64,000 bases of DNA from contig NZ_LT900021.1 in the NCBI RefSeq assembly GCF_900198835.1, positions 1,922,001-1,986,000 of the forward strand, in the 5' to 3' direction. The position numbers and the translations under genes were made by a program. Positions 41,640-50,261 of this stretch are shown piece after piece; the first letter of the stretch is position 1; each line of letters begins with the position of its first letter. Origin of the DNA: Thermococcus henrietii. GTDB lineage: Archaea; Methanobacteriota_B; Thermococci; Thermococcales; Thermococcaceae. Under the pieces are notes generated by a model. That model had not been told where the DNA came from, ran no database searches, and saw only the letters and a list, made by a program, of their open reading frames with translations.

Positions 41640-42488
41640 ATGATGGTCATCGAAGGGTTCGTCAAGCTCCTCCGCGAGAGGAAGCCCGGGAGGGGTCTCT
41701 TCATATTCGGCTTCTCCATAGTGCTCATCGTAATCCTGATGGCGATTTTTGCGCCCTGGATAGCGCCCCACAACCCGACTGAGATAAGCGCCGACATATT
41801 CCAGCCCCCGAGCTGGAAGCATCCGATGGGCACCAACAACCTCGGCCAGGACGTCTTTTCAAGGATAGTCTGGGGCTCGCGCGTAATCCTCTACGTCGTC
41901 GCCGTTGCGACAACGCTCTCAATCGCCATAGGCGTCCCCCTCGGCCTGCTCTCTGGCTACCGGGGAGGCAAGATAGACAGGACGCTCAGCATGATTATGG
42001 ACAGCATCTACTCCTTCCCGTCGCTCATCCTAGCCATAGTCATCGCCGTCGTCCTCGGCCCCAGTCCAATAAACACCGCCGTCGCGATAAGCTTCGTCTA
42101 CGTGCCAACGTACTTCAGAATGGTTCGTGGGCAGACCCTCAGCCTTAAGGGCCAGCTCTTTGTCGAGGCCGCAAGGGCCCTCGGCGTCAAGGACTGGGAG
42201 ACCATGAAAAAGTACATCCTCCCCAACGTCCTGCCGACGGTTCTCGTCGTCTTCACTCTCAGCGTAGCGGATGCCATACTGACGGAAGCAGGCCTGAGCT
42301 TCCTCGGGCTCTCTGTAACCCCACCAACGCCCGACTGGGGCTACGACCTGCGCGTTGGACAGCCATTCCTGCTCGACGGCTACTGGTGGCTGGCCTTCTT
42401 CCCGGGAGTCATGATAATGCTCCTCGCGATGGGCTTTGCCATGATCGGAGAGGCCATCAACGAGAGGCTCTCCCTTGGAACGAGGTGA
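41640..42488 (+). CDS. ABC transporter permease, DppC/OppC type
   Basis: 282 residues with about six transmembrane helices. APWIAPHNPTEISADIFQPPSWKHPMGTNNLGQDVFSRI is the OppC signature and ARALGVKDWETMKKYILPNVLPTVLV the EAA coupling loop. I use ATG 41640, 4 nt after GGTGGT; the GTG at 41631 lies in that site and ATG 41643 is also possible. The gap to the first permease is 10 nt. Confidence 0.92.
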   Translation: MMVIEGFVKLLRERKPGRGLFIFGFSIVLIVILMAIFAPWIAPHNPTEISADIFQPPSWKHPMGTNNLGQDVFSRIVWGSRVILYVVAVATTLSIAIGVPLGLLSGYRGGKIDRTLSMIMDSIYSFPSLILAIVIAVVLGPSPINTAVAISFVYVPTYFRMVRGQTLSLKGQLFVEAARALGVKDWETMKKYILPNVLPTVLVVFTLSVADAILTEAGLSFLGLSVTPPTPDWGYDLRVGQPFLLDGYWWLAFFPGVMIMLLAMGFAMIGEAINERLSLGTR

Positions 42489-42493
42489 TGAGG

Positions 42494-43453
42494 ATGCTCC
42501 TTGAGGTCAGAAACCTTAGCATTTACTACTATACCCTCTCCGGAGTCGTCAAGGGGGCGGAAGGGGTCAGCTTCAACGTCGAGGAGGGAGAGTGGATAAC
42601 ATTCGTCGGCGAGAGCGGGAGCGGGAAGTCAACCGTTGCCCACGCCGTCATGAACCTCGTTCCGTCGCCGGGAAAGGTTGTCTCCGGAGAGGTAATCTTC
42701 GAGGGGAAGGACATACTCAAGCTCTCCAAGGAGGAGCTGAGACAAATCAGAGGAAAAGAGATGACGATGGTCTTCCAGGACCCGATGACGAGCCTCGACC
42801 CCCTGCGGACGATAGACGACCAGATGATTGAGGCCATGACGGTCCACGGCGTCCCCGAGGACGAGGCGAGGGAGAGGGCCAAGGAGCTCCTCCAGAGAGT
42901 TAATCTGCCTCCCGACAGGCTCGATTACTACCCGCACCAGCTCTCCGGTGGTCAGAGACAGCGCGTTAGCATAGCTATCGCGATGGCCTTCAGGCCAAAG
43001 CTTCTCATAGCGGACGAGCCGACGACTGCCCTCGACGTCATCGTCCAGGACTCGATAATGGATTTACTCGACGAGATGAAGGCCGAGGGGACGAGCATCT
43101 ACTTCGTAACCCACGATATATCGCTCGCGGTCGAGAGAAGCGATAGGATAGCGGTGATGTACGCGGGCAAGCTCGTTGAACTCGGAACGGTTGAGCAGAT
43201 AGTTGAGAACCCGCTTCACCCCTATACGAAAGCTCTCATAGACGCGGTTCCCGACCTGTGGAGCGAGAAGCCGGTTAAGGCGATACCAGGCTATCCGCCG
43301 GACCTCAGGAACCCGCCGAAGGGATGCCGCTTCCACCCGAGATGCCCGCTCGCAAAAGCCGGCATCTGCGACGCGGAGGAGCCGGAGCTGAGGGAGGTCG
43401 AGCGCTATCACTTCGTCGCCTGCCACTTCCCAGGGGGTGCAAAGGATGAGTGA
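42494..43453 (+). CDS. ABC transporter ATP-binding protein, DppD/OppD type
   Basis: 319 residues. Walker A GESGSGKSTVAHAVM, signature LSGGQRQRVSIA, Walker B LLIADEPTTALDV and the switch His in VTHDISLA. The C-terminal oligopeptide ABC domain carries a cysteine cluster (GCRFHPRCPLAKAGIC ... FVACH) that in this family can hold an Fe-S centre. ATG 42494 follows GGTGAT by 4 nt; ATG 42488 overlaps that site. Confidence 0.93.
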   Translation: MLLEVRNLSIYYYTLSGVVKGAEGVSFNVEEGEWITFVGESGSGKSTVAHAVMNLVPSPGKVVSGEVIFEGKDILKLSKEELRQIRGKEMTMVFQDPMTSLDPLRTIDDQMIEAMTVHGVPEDEARERAKELLQRVNLPPDRLDYYPHQLSGGQRQRVSIAIAMAFRPKLLIADEPTTALDVIVQDSIMDLLDEMKAEGTSIYFVTHDISLAVERSDRIAVMYAGKLVELGTVEQIVENPLHPYTKALIDAVPDLWSEKPVKAIPGYPPDLRNPPKGCRFHPRCPLAKAGICDAEEPELREVERYHFVACHFPGGAKDE

Positions 43454-44435
43454 GCCACTCCTAAAAGTCGAGAACCTCAAAAAGTACTTCCCTGTCAGGA
43501 GAAGCCTCATCGAGTCACTGAAGAAAGTCCCACCGAAGTACGTGAAGGCCGTTGACGGAATAAGCTTCGAGATAGCGAGGGGAGAGGTCTTGGCTCTCAT
43601 CGGCGAAAGCGGTTGCGGAAAAACCACCGCCGGGAGGACGGTGCTCAGGCTGATAGAGCCGACAGACGGGAGGGTAATCTTTGATGGGACCGACATAACG
43701 AAGCTGAGCCAGGAGGAGCTGAGGCCTTTCAGGCGGAGGATGCAGATTATCTTCCAAGACCCATACTCAAGCCTGAGCCCGAGGATGAAGATTGGCGACG
43801 CCATAGCGCACCCGCTCCTCGTTCACGGCCTCGCGGAGAAGGAAGAGGCCAAGGAGATGGCCCTGAAGATGCTCAAGCGCGTCGGATTAACCCCGGAGGA
43901 GGAGTTCTACGAGCGCTATCCGCACCACCTCAGCGGCGGCCAGAGGCAGCGCGTCGTCATAGCGAGGGCGATGATACTCAAGCCCGAGTTCGTGGTCGCC
44001 GATGAAGCGGTCTCGATGATAGACGTCTCGATGCGCGCCTCAATCCTTGAGCTCCTTGAGTCCTTCAGGGAGGAGTACAACCTCAGCCAGCTCTTCATAA
44101 CCCACGACATAGCGGTCGGAAAGCTCATAGCCGACAGGATAGCTGTGATGTACCTCGGGAAGATAGTCGAGATTGGGCCGACCGACGAGGTGCTGAAGAA
44201 CCCGGCTCACCCATACACGAAGGCCCTCATAGACGCCGTTCCCTCGATAGCGCGCAGGAAGAAGGGCAGAAAGTTCAGGGTGAAAGGCGAGGTCCCAAAC
44301 GCGGTGGACGTTCCGCCCGGATGCCGGTTCCACCCGAGGTGCCCGTTCGCGACCGAGGAGTGCAGAACCAAGGAGCCGGAGCTCGTTGAGGTTAGCCACA
44401 ACCACTTCGTCGCCTGCCACCACCCGCTTCACTGA
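43446..44435 (+). CDS. ABC transporter ATP-binding protein, DppF/OppF type
   Basis: 329 residues. Walker A GESGCGKTTAGRTVL, signature LSGGQRQRVVIA, Walker B VVADEAVSMIDVS (Ala replaces the usual Pro after the Glu) and VTHD-like ITHDIAVG. The C-terminal GCRFHPRCPFATEEC ... FVACHH again has the cysteine cluster. It overlaps the preceding ATPase gene by 8 nt. The two ATPases form the energy-coupling pair of the importer. Confidence 0.93.
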   Translation: MSEPLLKVENLKKYFPVRRSLIESLKKVPPKYVKAVDGISFEIARGEVLALIGESGCGKTTAGRTVLRLIEPTDGRVIFDGTDITKLSQEELRPFRRRMQIIFQDPYSSLSPRMKIGDAIAHPLLVHGLAEKEEAKEMALKMLKRVGLTPEEEFYERYPHHLSGGQRQRVVIARAMILKPEFVVADEAVSMIDVSMRASILELLESFREEYNLSQLFITHDIAVGKLIADRIAVMYLGKIVEIGPTDEVLKNPAHPYTKALIDAVPSIARRKKGRKFRVKGEVPNAVDVPPGCRFHPRCPFATEECRTKEPELVEVSHNHFVACHHPLH

Positions 44436-44890
44436 CCCCTCAGCTTTTTATCCATTTTCAGCATCTCCCGCCACTGTTTTCCGGGCCAGTAGATTTGTCC
44501 ACAGTTCTGACAGACGTAGAATTCGTTGTAATCCTCGTAGACCCCCGGTGGAACCTTGCCCTTAACGGCTTCCTTTGGAACCGCTTTTATGGGCCCGTTG
44601 CACTTCGGACAGCGCGCGTTAGCTGGAAAGAGCTCCTCAAACTGGACGCCAAGGCGCTTCAGTTCTTCAACCTGTCCCTCAAGCGAGTTGGAGCGGAGGA
44701 GAAAAGCTTTGGCGCCGAGCCTTTCGGCTCTCCGGGCGAGAGCGACGTCCTTGGTGAGGACTACCCTGCCCTCTTTCTGGGCAACCTCGATTATCTCATC
44801 GTCGTCCTCGATTCCGTAGAGCGTATCGTAGCCGTAGAGGCGCAACCAGCGGGCGAGCCTTCCGAGCATCATGTCGGCGATGAACTTCAT
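44429..44890 (-). CDS. Mut7-C RNase/PIN-like domain protein with zinc ribbon
   Basis: 153 residues. MKFIADMMLGRLARWLRLYGYDT with DDDEIIEVAQKEGRVVLTKDVALARRA is the Mut7-C (PF01927) pattern, a PIN-like fold with Asp residues that in some homologues cut RNA. The C-terminal zinc ribbon has CPKC (about 94-97) and CQNC (about 128-131). Function in Thermococcus unknown; RNA processing is likely by fold. The start ATG 44890 has a weak ribosome binding site (TTCCGATGAAG context). It overlaps the convergent ABC gene end by 7 nt. Confidence 0.82.
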   Translation of the reverse strand: MKFIADMMLGRLARWLRLYGYDTLYGIEDDDEIIEVAQKEGRVVLTKDVALARRAERLGAKAFLLRSNSLEGQVEELKRLGVQFEELFPANARCPKCNGPIKAVPKEAVKGKVPPGVYEDYNEFYVCQNCGQIYWPGKQWREMLKMDKKLRGQ

Positions 44891-44964
44891 CGGAAGGGGT
44901 TACGGGAGAACCCTTATAAACTCAGCCACTATTTCACGACCATAAAATAAAACCGGTGATTGCT

Positions 44965-45714
44965 ATGCTCGTCTACTTCATCGGCACCGGGGGGAGCGAG
45001 GGAATTCCTGCTCACCTCTGCACCTGCTCGACCTGCAACGAGGCGAGAAAGTTCGGCTTCGCCCAGAGGAAGCCCTCAACGCTCGCGGTAATTACTGACA
45101 ACAGGAAGGCCGTTCTCTTCGACGTCGGGACCGATATAAGGGACTTCCTCAACGTCCCGCTTGAGGCCATCTTCCTGACCCACTGGCACCACGACCACAT
45201 CTACGGCCTCTACAAGCTCCGCTGGATGGCGAGGAAAACGGTTCTTTATGCACCGGAAGGGAGCGCCGACGCGCTAATCCTGCAGGACCCGAAGAACCTC
45301 CGCCCGAGAACGCTCAGGCCCTTCGAAACGGTCGAGCTCGACACGCTGAGGATTACTGCGTTAAAGCTCAACCACGGCGTTGAAACCCTCGGCTACCTCA
45401 TCGAGGAGGACGGAAAGGGCGTGGCTCTGCTCTACGACACCAAGGGCCTTCCTGAGGAGACGTGGGAGTTTTTGGAAGAGAGGGCCCCGCTCAGGCTGGC
45501 GATTGTAGATGCCACCTATCCACCCGGCTTCGACGACCCCTACCACAACAACGTTGACGAAGCGGCCGAACTCGGGCTTAGATTAGCTGAGAGAACCGTT
45601 CTGAGCCATATCTCTCACAAGAACCTGCCGTTCCTTGAGCTGACCGACTACGTGCGGAAGAGGTGGGGAAACAAAGTTCTCGTCGCATACGACGGCATGG
45701 TGTTCTACGTTTAG
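44965..45714 (+). CDS. Metallo-beta-lactamase-fold hydrolase, PhnP-like
   Basis: 249 residues. The metal motif THWHHDH is near residues 73-79, with the N-terminal FIGTGGSEGIPAHLCTCSTC carrying a Cys cluster as in PhnP (cyclic phosphate phosphodiesterase of the C-P lyase family) and further ligands in LNHG, YDTKG and SHISH. The substrate cannot be deduced; no phosphonate genes are nearby. GGTGAT lies 4 nt before the ATG. It ends 4 nt inside the convergent gene. Confidence 0.8.
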   Translation: MLVYFIGTGGSEGIPAHLCTCSTCNEARKFGFAQRKPSTLAVITDNRKAVLFDVGTDIRDFLNVPLEAIFLTHWHHDHIYGLYKLRWMARKTVLYAPEGSADALILQDPKNLRPRTLRPFETVELDTLRITALKLNHGVETLGYLIEEDGKGVALLYDTKGLPEETWEFLEERAPLRLAIVDATYPPGFDDPYHNNVDEAAELGLRLAERTVLSHISHKNLPFLELTDYVRKRWGNKVLVAYDGMVFYV

Positions 45715-46538
45715 TCACCCTCCGGAACCCCGAGAAAGGCTATCGCCGTCATGGAAGTCGTCTCGGTGTTCGGGTCTCCGACGGGAATTATCCTCCCATC
45801 TTTGACCTCATAGCCCGTCACAATCCCGCCGTCCTTCGACTGGAGCGCCGTCAGAATCCGGGAGCAGGATAGGTAAACGCTTCTTCCCTCCCCCGGCTCT
45901 CCAAGGGCACGGTAGAGGTAGACGAAGAGGGCGCACTTGTAGGACTGGTAGACGCCGGAGAAGGCCCTGTCCCTGAAACCGCTGCCGTCCCACATGGAGA
46001 GCAGACGGGAGTAGAGGCGAAGGGCCCCACTCCGGTTTCCCCAGAGGAGGTCGCTCAGAGCACCGTAAACGACCAAATCGGCGTAGGAGCGCCAGTCACG
46101 CATAACGCACGAGTGGTTCGCGGTTTCGAGCTTCAGCGTGAAGGTCGCGTTGAACTTCCAGGAGTAGACCTTTCCAAGGGTTCTGACCTCGGGGCAGTAA
46201 AAGCCGTTGAGCGGTCTGCCGAGGAGGGGGTCAACCCTGCCGTTGTAGGAGACGCAGTAGGCCGCGAGTGAACGGCTCACGTTCCTCCAGAGAGTTGAGT
46301 TGAGGAGTTTCAGTGCCCTAACGGCCAGAATGTTGTCGTTTGCGAGCCATATCGTCTCGTTGTCCGGATATGAGGTTACTGAAGCCCTCAGGAGGCCCGC
46401 TTCGGGGACGTACTGGGACTGGAGGAAGGCCCTCATCGCGGAGGCATCGGGAGTAGGAGCTCGGGCTGGGGGCTCGATTAGGGGGATGGCAACGAGGAGG
46501 ATGAATAAGAGCGCGAGCAGAGCGAGCTTCCGGGTCAT
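45711..46538 (-). CDS. Secreted protein, function unknown
   Basis: 275 residues with a signal peptide (KLALLALLFILLVAIPLIEPPARA). The mature part is helical with Trp/Tyr-rich repeats (TIWLANDNILAVRALKLLN, SYADLVVYGALSDLLWGNRSGALRLYSRLLSMWDG, TETTSMTAIAFLG), reminiscent of alpha/alpha-barrel proteins, and has six cysteines that could pair outside the cell. I do not recognise a catalytic site. ATG 46538 has no Shine-Dalgarno; TTTATTCT about 20-25 bp upstream suggests a leaderless message. Confidence 0.6.
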   Translation of the reverse strand: MTRKLALLALLFILLVAIPLIEPPARAPTPDASAMRAFLQSQYVPEAGLLRASVTSYPDNETIWLANDNILAVRALKLLNSTLWRNVSRSLAAYCVSYNGRVDPLLGRPLNGFYCPEVRTLGKVYSWKFNATFTLKLETANHSCVMRDWRSYADLVVYGALSDLLWGNRSGALRLYSRLLSMWDGSGFRDRAFSGVYQSYKCALFVYLYRALGEPGEGRSVYLSCSRILTALQSKDGGIVTGYEVKDGRIIPVGDPNTETTSMTAIAFLGVPEGD

Positions 46539-46681
46539 CAAAGGCAATTGGGGTGGGAGAATAAAGGGCTTGCGGTCGCTGACTTTACACCACGACCAAA
46601 AGATTATTAACTACCGCAGAGCTATGTGCGAATAACACTTTTTAAAGTACTACGGGGAATCACAAAATCCGGGTGACGAGG

Positions 46682-47521
46682 ATGGGGGTTGGGGAGCTTA
46701 TAACCGCAGGAAGGCTCGAAGATGCGGAGACAATGCTCCGGAGCGTGAACCGAGCGGGACTTGACGAAATGAAGCTGCTCAACTACACCCATAACGTTGT
46801 GGAGCTTGCACTCGCTTTCCTTCAGAGGGATGGGCTTGAAAGGGCCGTCAATACGGTTCTATCACTCATCGATGCCCCCGATGACATTTCATGGGGACTC
46901 GAGCGGATTTTTGAGGAATACCTGGTGGAGTGCACACCCGAGCGCGCCCGCAGAGTGTGGAGGAGAGTTCACCTCATTCCAGAACCGGAGAAGAAGGTCG
47001 AAGTCCTGCTGAAAGTTTTGGACTGTCTGGATGGCGAAGAAGAGAGGAGGAAGGTTCTCTCTGAAGCGTTCGGATGGGCCCTTCGAGTTAGGGGACGCTC
47101 CTGGAGAACTTACATGCTCTCAAGGGTTCTCTACAGGGTTCACGACCTCGAATACTACGACATGATGCTAGAGCTCTGCAGAAGGATAAGATGGCGGGAG
47201 AGGCGGCTCGTATTCGAGGACTTTCTCTTCGAAGACGAGAACGCGGAAACATGCGAGGAGTTCGTTGAGACCCTGAGGAAACGCCACGAGGCCTCGGAGA
47301 GGGCCCTCGATACCGTCATCGAGGTTCACCTGAAGTACGAAAAGGAGCTCCTGCGAGCAAAGGGGCTCGACCCGAGGTTTTACAAGCTCATCTCTCGGAG
47401 GACTCCGGAGGGTGTTATCTTTTACGCCGTTCCAAAACCTCTCTATCCCCTAGCGGTGCTCTACCTGCGGCTGAGGAGTATCGCTGGGAGACGGAGAGTT
47501 CGGGTAGTGAAGGCCGATTAA
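46682..47521 (+). CDS. Helical protein, function unknown
   Basis: 279 residues, almost all helix and rich in Arg, Glu and Leu, with repeat-like helical pairs (ELALAFLQRDGLERAVNTVLSLI, KVEVLLKVLDCLDGEEERRKVLSEAF). This looks like a TPR/HEAT-type scaffold, but the register is not clear. GGGTGACGAGG precedes the ATG at 46682. Transcribed divergently from the secreted protein gene. Likely lineage-specific. Confidence 0.55.
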   Translation: MGVGELITAGRLEDAETMLRSVNRAGLDEMKLLNYTHNVVELALAFLQRDGLERAVNTVLSLIDAPDDISWGLERIFEEYLVECTPERARRVWRRVHLIPEPEKKVEVLLKVLDCLDGEEERRKVLSEAFGWALRVRGRSWRTYMLSRVLYRVHDLEYYDMMLELCRRIRWRERRLVFEDFLFEDENAETCEEFVETLRKRHEASERALDTVIEVHLKYEKELLRAKGLDPRFYKLISRRTPEGVIFYAVPKPLYPLAVLYLRLRSIAGRRRVRVVKAD

Positions 47522-47619
47522 AACCCCGATGAGGCCGAGGGGAAGGCACCTCGAATTGAATTCCCTCAGGACACCCAAACCCCTAAAACTGCCGACCCCT
47601 ATTTTATCCCGGTGGTGCC

Positions 47620-48183
47620 ATGCGAGTCTTTGAGCTGGCGAGGCGAAGGAAGACCGTGAGGAGTTTTCTCCCAGATAAACCGCCGAGGGAGGACATCCTA
47701 AAGGCCCTAAAGGCTGCAAAGGAAGCGCCGAGCGGAATGAACGCCCAGCCCTGGAGGTTTGTTGTTATTGACGACGACTGGCTGAAGGGAAAAATACGGG
47801 AGCTCTGCGAGAGAGAAGAGGAGAAGTTCTACTCAAGGACGAAGGGCGACCTGATGGCATGGCTCAACGCCAAGGGCTTCAAACCGGAGAAGCCGTTCCT
47901 GAGCGAGGCGCCCTATCTGATTCTCGTCTTCGGTCACACCAAGGCACCGTACTGGCCCCAATCGACGTGGATTGCCGTCGGGTACCTACTCCTCGCGCTC
48001 GAAGAGCTTGGCCTCGGAACCGTAGCATACACTCCACCAAATCCGAAGCCGGTCGAGGAGCTCCTGAACGTCCCGCAGGATTACAAGCTCCAGACGATTC
48101 TGCCCGTCGGCTACCCAGCGGACCCGAAGCCGAAGTACGGGAGGAAGAAGCTTGAGGAGGTCGTGAGTTTCAACGAGTTCTGA
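47620..48183 (+). CDS. Nitroreductase-family FMN oxidoreductase
   Basis: 187 residues. MRVFELARRRKTVRSFLPDKPPREDILKALKAAKEAPSGMNAQPWRFVVI is the nitroreductase FMN-binding start; GLGTVAYTPP and LPVGYPADPKPKYGRKKLEEVV close the fold. Substrate unknown. GGTGGTGCC precedes the ATG and TTTTATCC at about 47602 is TATA-like. It is a distant relative of the protein encoded at 2634. Confidence 0.82.
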   Translation: MRVFELARRRKTVRSFLPDKPPREDILKALKAAKEAPSGMNAQPWRFVVIDDDWLKGKIRELCEREEEKFYSRTKGDLMAWLNAKGFKPEKPFLSEAPYLILVFGHTKAPYWPQSTWIAVGYLLLALEELGLGTVAYTPPNPKPVEELLNVPQDYKLQTILPVGYPADPKPKYGRKKLEEVVSFNEF

Positions 48184-48211
48184 TGTTTTGACTAATTTTT
48201 CACGCGATTCC

Positions 48212-48233
48212 GACAGTAGTTTGTCAAAACGAC
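48212..48233 (+). promoter_or_regulatory. 22-bp GACA-N6-TGTC element (copy 1) before the aminotransferase gene
   Basis: GACAGTAGTTTGTC followed by AAAACGAC. A second copy at 50173-50194 (GACATTTGTTTGTC then ATAATGAC) matches at 17 of 22 positions. It lies about 20-40 bp before the TATA region (GTTTATCA, 48251-48258) of the aminotransferase, the activator position. Confidence 0.5.
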
Positions 48234-48292
48234 AGAGGAATACCGAAAAGGTTTATCATTTTAAGGTATAAATTCGGGTTTTAGGTGATGCT

Positions 48293-49453
48293 ATGTTCTC
48301 ACGGAGAATTCAAAATGTTGATACGAGCGCCCTCAGGAGGGTTCTGTCGCTTGTAAGCAGCGGGGAGGTCATATCCTTCGCAGGTGGAGTGCCGAGCGCG
48401 GAGCTGTTCCCAATGGGGGAGCTGAGGGAGCTCGTGGCAGAGGCGAGTGAAAATCCCCTCGCCTTCCAGTACGGCTCCGCCCTCGGGCTGAAGGAGCTCA
48501 GGGACGAGATAGCGCGCTACATGGAGAGATGGGGCGTCAGAACCTCCGCGGGTGAAATCATGGTGACCCACGGCTCCCAGCAGGGGATTGACGCCGTTGC
48601 GAGGGCCTTCGTGAACCCGGGCGACGTGGTTATAGTTGAGGCGCCGACCTACTTCGTGGCCCTCAACACGTTCCAGATTTACGAGCCGGCCTTCCAGCAG
48701 GTGCCGCTCGACGGGGAGGGGATTGACGTTGAAAGGCTCGAAGACCTGCTGAGAAGGCTGAAGGCCGAAGGAAAAACCGTTAGGCTCCTCTACACGGTGC
48801 CGACGTTCCAGAACCCTGCCGGGGTTACGATGAGCGAGGAGCGCAGAAAGGCCCTTGCCGAGCTCGCCGAAGCTTACGACTTCCTCATCGTGGAGGACAA
48901 CCCCTACGGTGAGCTGAGATACAGAGGAAAGGCCGTCAAAGCCGTCAGGGCATTTGTGCCCGACAGGACCGTCTACCTTGGGAGCTTTTCCAAGGTCTTC
49001 GTGCCCGGCTTCAGGATAGCGTGGCTGAACGCGCCGGAAGAGCTCATGGAGCGCCTCGAAGTGGCCAAGCAGACCGCCGACGTTTGCACTAACAGCTTCG
49101 GCCAGTACGTGACGCTCCTCTTCATGAAGAAGGGCCTCCTCGAGCGGCAGATAGAGAGACTGAGGGAGGCCTACGGGCCCAAGATGGAGGCGATGCTTGA
49201 GGCGCTCGAGGAGTTCATGCCTGAAAACGTCGAGTGGACGGAGCCCGAGGGCGGGATGTTCGTGTGGCTGAGGACGGGGAAGAACACGGACGAGCTCCTC
49301 GAGGAGGCGGTAAAGCGGGGAGTGGCATACGTCCCGGGGAGTGCGTTCTACGCCCTCGACCCGAGGGGGGACGAGATGCGCCTGAACTTCACGTTTGAGC
49401 AGATTGACAGGATACATGAGGGCGTAAAGCTTCTCGCCGGGCTCCTCTCCTGA
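48293..49453 (+). CDS. PLP-dependent aminotransferase (class I/II, LysN/aromatic type)
   Basis: 386 residues. VISFAGGVPSAELFP at the N-terminus, YTVPTFQNPAGVTMS, VEDNPYGELRY and the PLP lysine in LGSFSKVFVPGFRIAW place it with the 2-aminoadipate/aromatic/multisubstrate aminotransferases of the MocR-like branch. It could finish lysine, phenylalanine or tyrosine synthesis, or degrade amino acids. GGTGAT lies 4 nt before the ATG. Its promoter shares a 22-bp element with the region before the aromatic operon regulator, favouring an aromatic role, while the relic of a homocitrate-synthase-like gene directly downstream favours a former lysine link. Confidence 0.85.
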   Translation: MFSRRIQNVDTSALRRVLSLVSSGEVISFAGGVPSAELFPMGELRELVAEASENPLAFQYGSALGLKELRDEIARYMERWGVRTSAGEIMVTHGSQQGIDAVARAFVNPGDVVIVEAPTYFVALNTFQIYEPAFQQVPLDGEGIDVERLEDLLRRLKAEGKTVRLLYTVPTFQNPAGVTMSEERRKALAELAEAYDFLIVEDNPYGELRYRGKAVKAVRAFVPDRTVYLGSFSKVFVPGFRIAWLNAPEELMERLEVAKQTADVCTNSFGQYVTLLFMKKGLLERQIERLREAYGPKMEAMLEALEEFMPENVEWTEPEGGMFVWLRTGKNTDELLEEAVKRGVAYVPGSAFYALDPRGDEMRLNFTFEQIDRIHEGVKLLAGLLS

Positions 49454-49483
49454 ACCTCCCTATTTGGAAAGGTCGTCCTTTAC

Positions 49484-49500
49484 CCGCCCCCGCTTTTTTA
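49484..49500 (+). terminator. GC-rich stretch followed by T6
   Basis: CCGCCCCCGC followed by TTTTTTA, 30-45 bp after the aminotransferase stop. From here to 49605 the DNA is AT-rich without a gene; a TATA-like ATTTATATAA (49606-49614) then introduces the relic gene. Confidence 0.4.
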
Positions 49501-49653
49501 CATCCCTCCAGAATTATTCGGAAAATTGGCAATAAACTGAAGAGATATTTTCGAAATTTCTTAGTTTCAAAAATTTATTCGATAAACAAGGCAAATCATC
49601 GAGAAATTTATATAACACCCGCGGTGATGAGTGGTGGGTGATGCCTATTAAGC

Positions 49654-50029
49654 GTGAAAATAATGGTGCTCAACTCAACGCTGAGGGAAGGGGAGCAGAC
49701 ACAGGGAGTGAACTTTTCGCATGAGAACAGACTGAGGATAGGGGTTGCCCTCGACGAGGTCGGCGTTGATTTTATAGAGGCCGGCGCGACCCTCGTCGAT
49801 GCGACCGTGAACGGTATCGGGGAGAGGGCCAGAATAGTTGACCTCGCGCAGCTCTTAGGGGTTCTCCACTACCACTACGGGGTCGAGAAGCTCTACCCCC
49901 CCTCAGCAGGCTTGTGGAGGAGATAACCGGCGTGAGAACCAGCCGAACTGGCCGATAGTCGGTGAAAACGCGTTCACCCACAAGGCGGACCTGCACGTCT
50001 CGGCCGTCGTTAGGGACCCAGCCCTTTAA
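49654..50029 (+). pseudogene. Relic of a homocitrate/2-isopropylmalate synthase-like gene
   Basis: The first part encodes MVLNSTLREGEQTQGVNFS (from about 49663) and DEVGVDFIEAG, the N-terminus of DRE-TIM aldol enzymes (LeuA/homocitrate synthase). It jumps straight to VDATVNGIGERARIVDLAQL, which is normally about 150 residues further on, so most of the barrel is deleted. A frameshift near 49900 follows, after which LVEEITGV, WPIVGENAFTHKADLHVSA and VVRDPAL can be read in other frames up to a stop at 50029. TATA and ribosome-binding remnants persist upstream. The gene is clearly dead. Homocitrate synthase is more likely than LeuA because of the NAFTHKA motif. Confidence 0.8.
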
Positions 50030-50033
50030 ATCC

Positions 50034-50147
50034 TCAAACCACCGCCTTTTCGATGTTTCTACGCGTCGCTATGACCTCGTGCCCCACCTCACTCAGGGCC
50101 CTTGCAACGGCTTCACCGATACTCCCTACCATATCACCGGCGTGCAT
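50034..50147 (-). pseudogene. 5' fragment of a ProC-like dehydrogenase gene
   Basis: Reading leftward from ATG 50147 (GGTGATG upstream) gives 37 codons: MHAGDMVGSIGEAVARALSE then VGHEVIATRRNIEKAVV and a stop at 50034. This is the first beta-alpha-beta of a Rossmann fold. GSIGEAVARAL with HEVIATRR resembles pyrroline-5-carboxylate reductase of Thermococcales. The rest of the gene is absent; its cut end lies 5 bp from the end of the homocitrate-synthase-like relic, suggesting one deletion that fused the two. Confidence 0.6.
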
Positions 50148-50172
50148 TTTACATCACCAGATAACGTTTTTG

Positions 50173-50194
50173 GACATTTGTTTGTCATAATGAC
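50173..50194. promoter_or_regulatory. 22-bp GACA-N6-TGTC element (copy 2)
   Basis: Second copy of the element found at 48212-48233, here 25 bp beyond the start of the ProC-like relic and about 160 bp before the regulator gene. It may have served the relic gene on the minus strand or may still act on the regulator promoter. Confidence 0.45.
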
Positions 50195-50261
50195 TAGAAA
50201 CTGAAGAATTTTGGGCGGTTTTTGAATAAATTGACAGTCTCGTGCCTTTTAGAGGCCAATG

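Noticed and set aside
49615-49655. C/D box small RNA suggested by GTGATGA.
   Set aside because: No matching D box (CTGA) and D'/C' pair at the right distance; the motif is part of a ribosome binding region of the relic gene.
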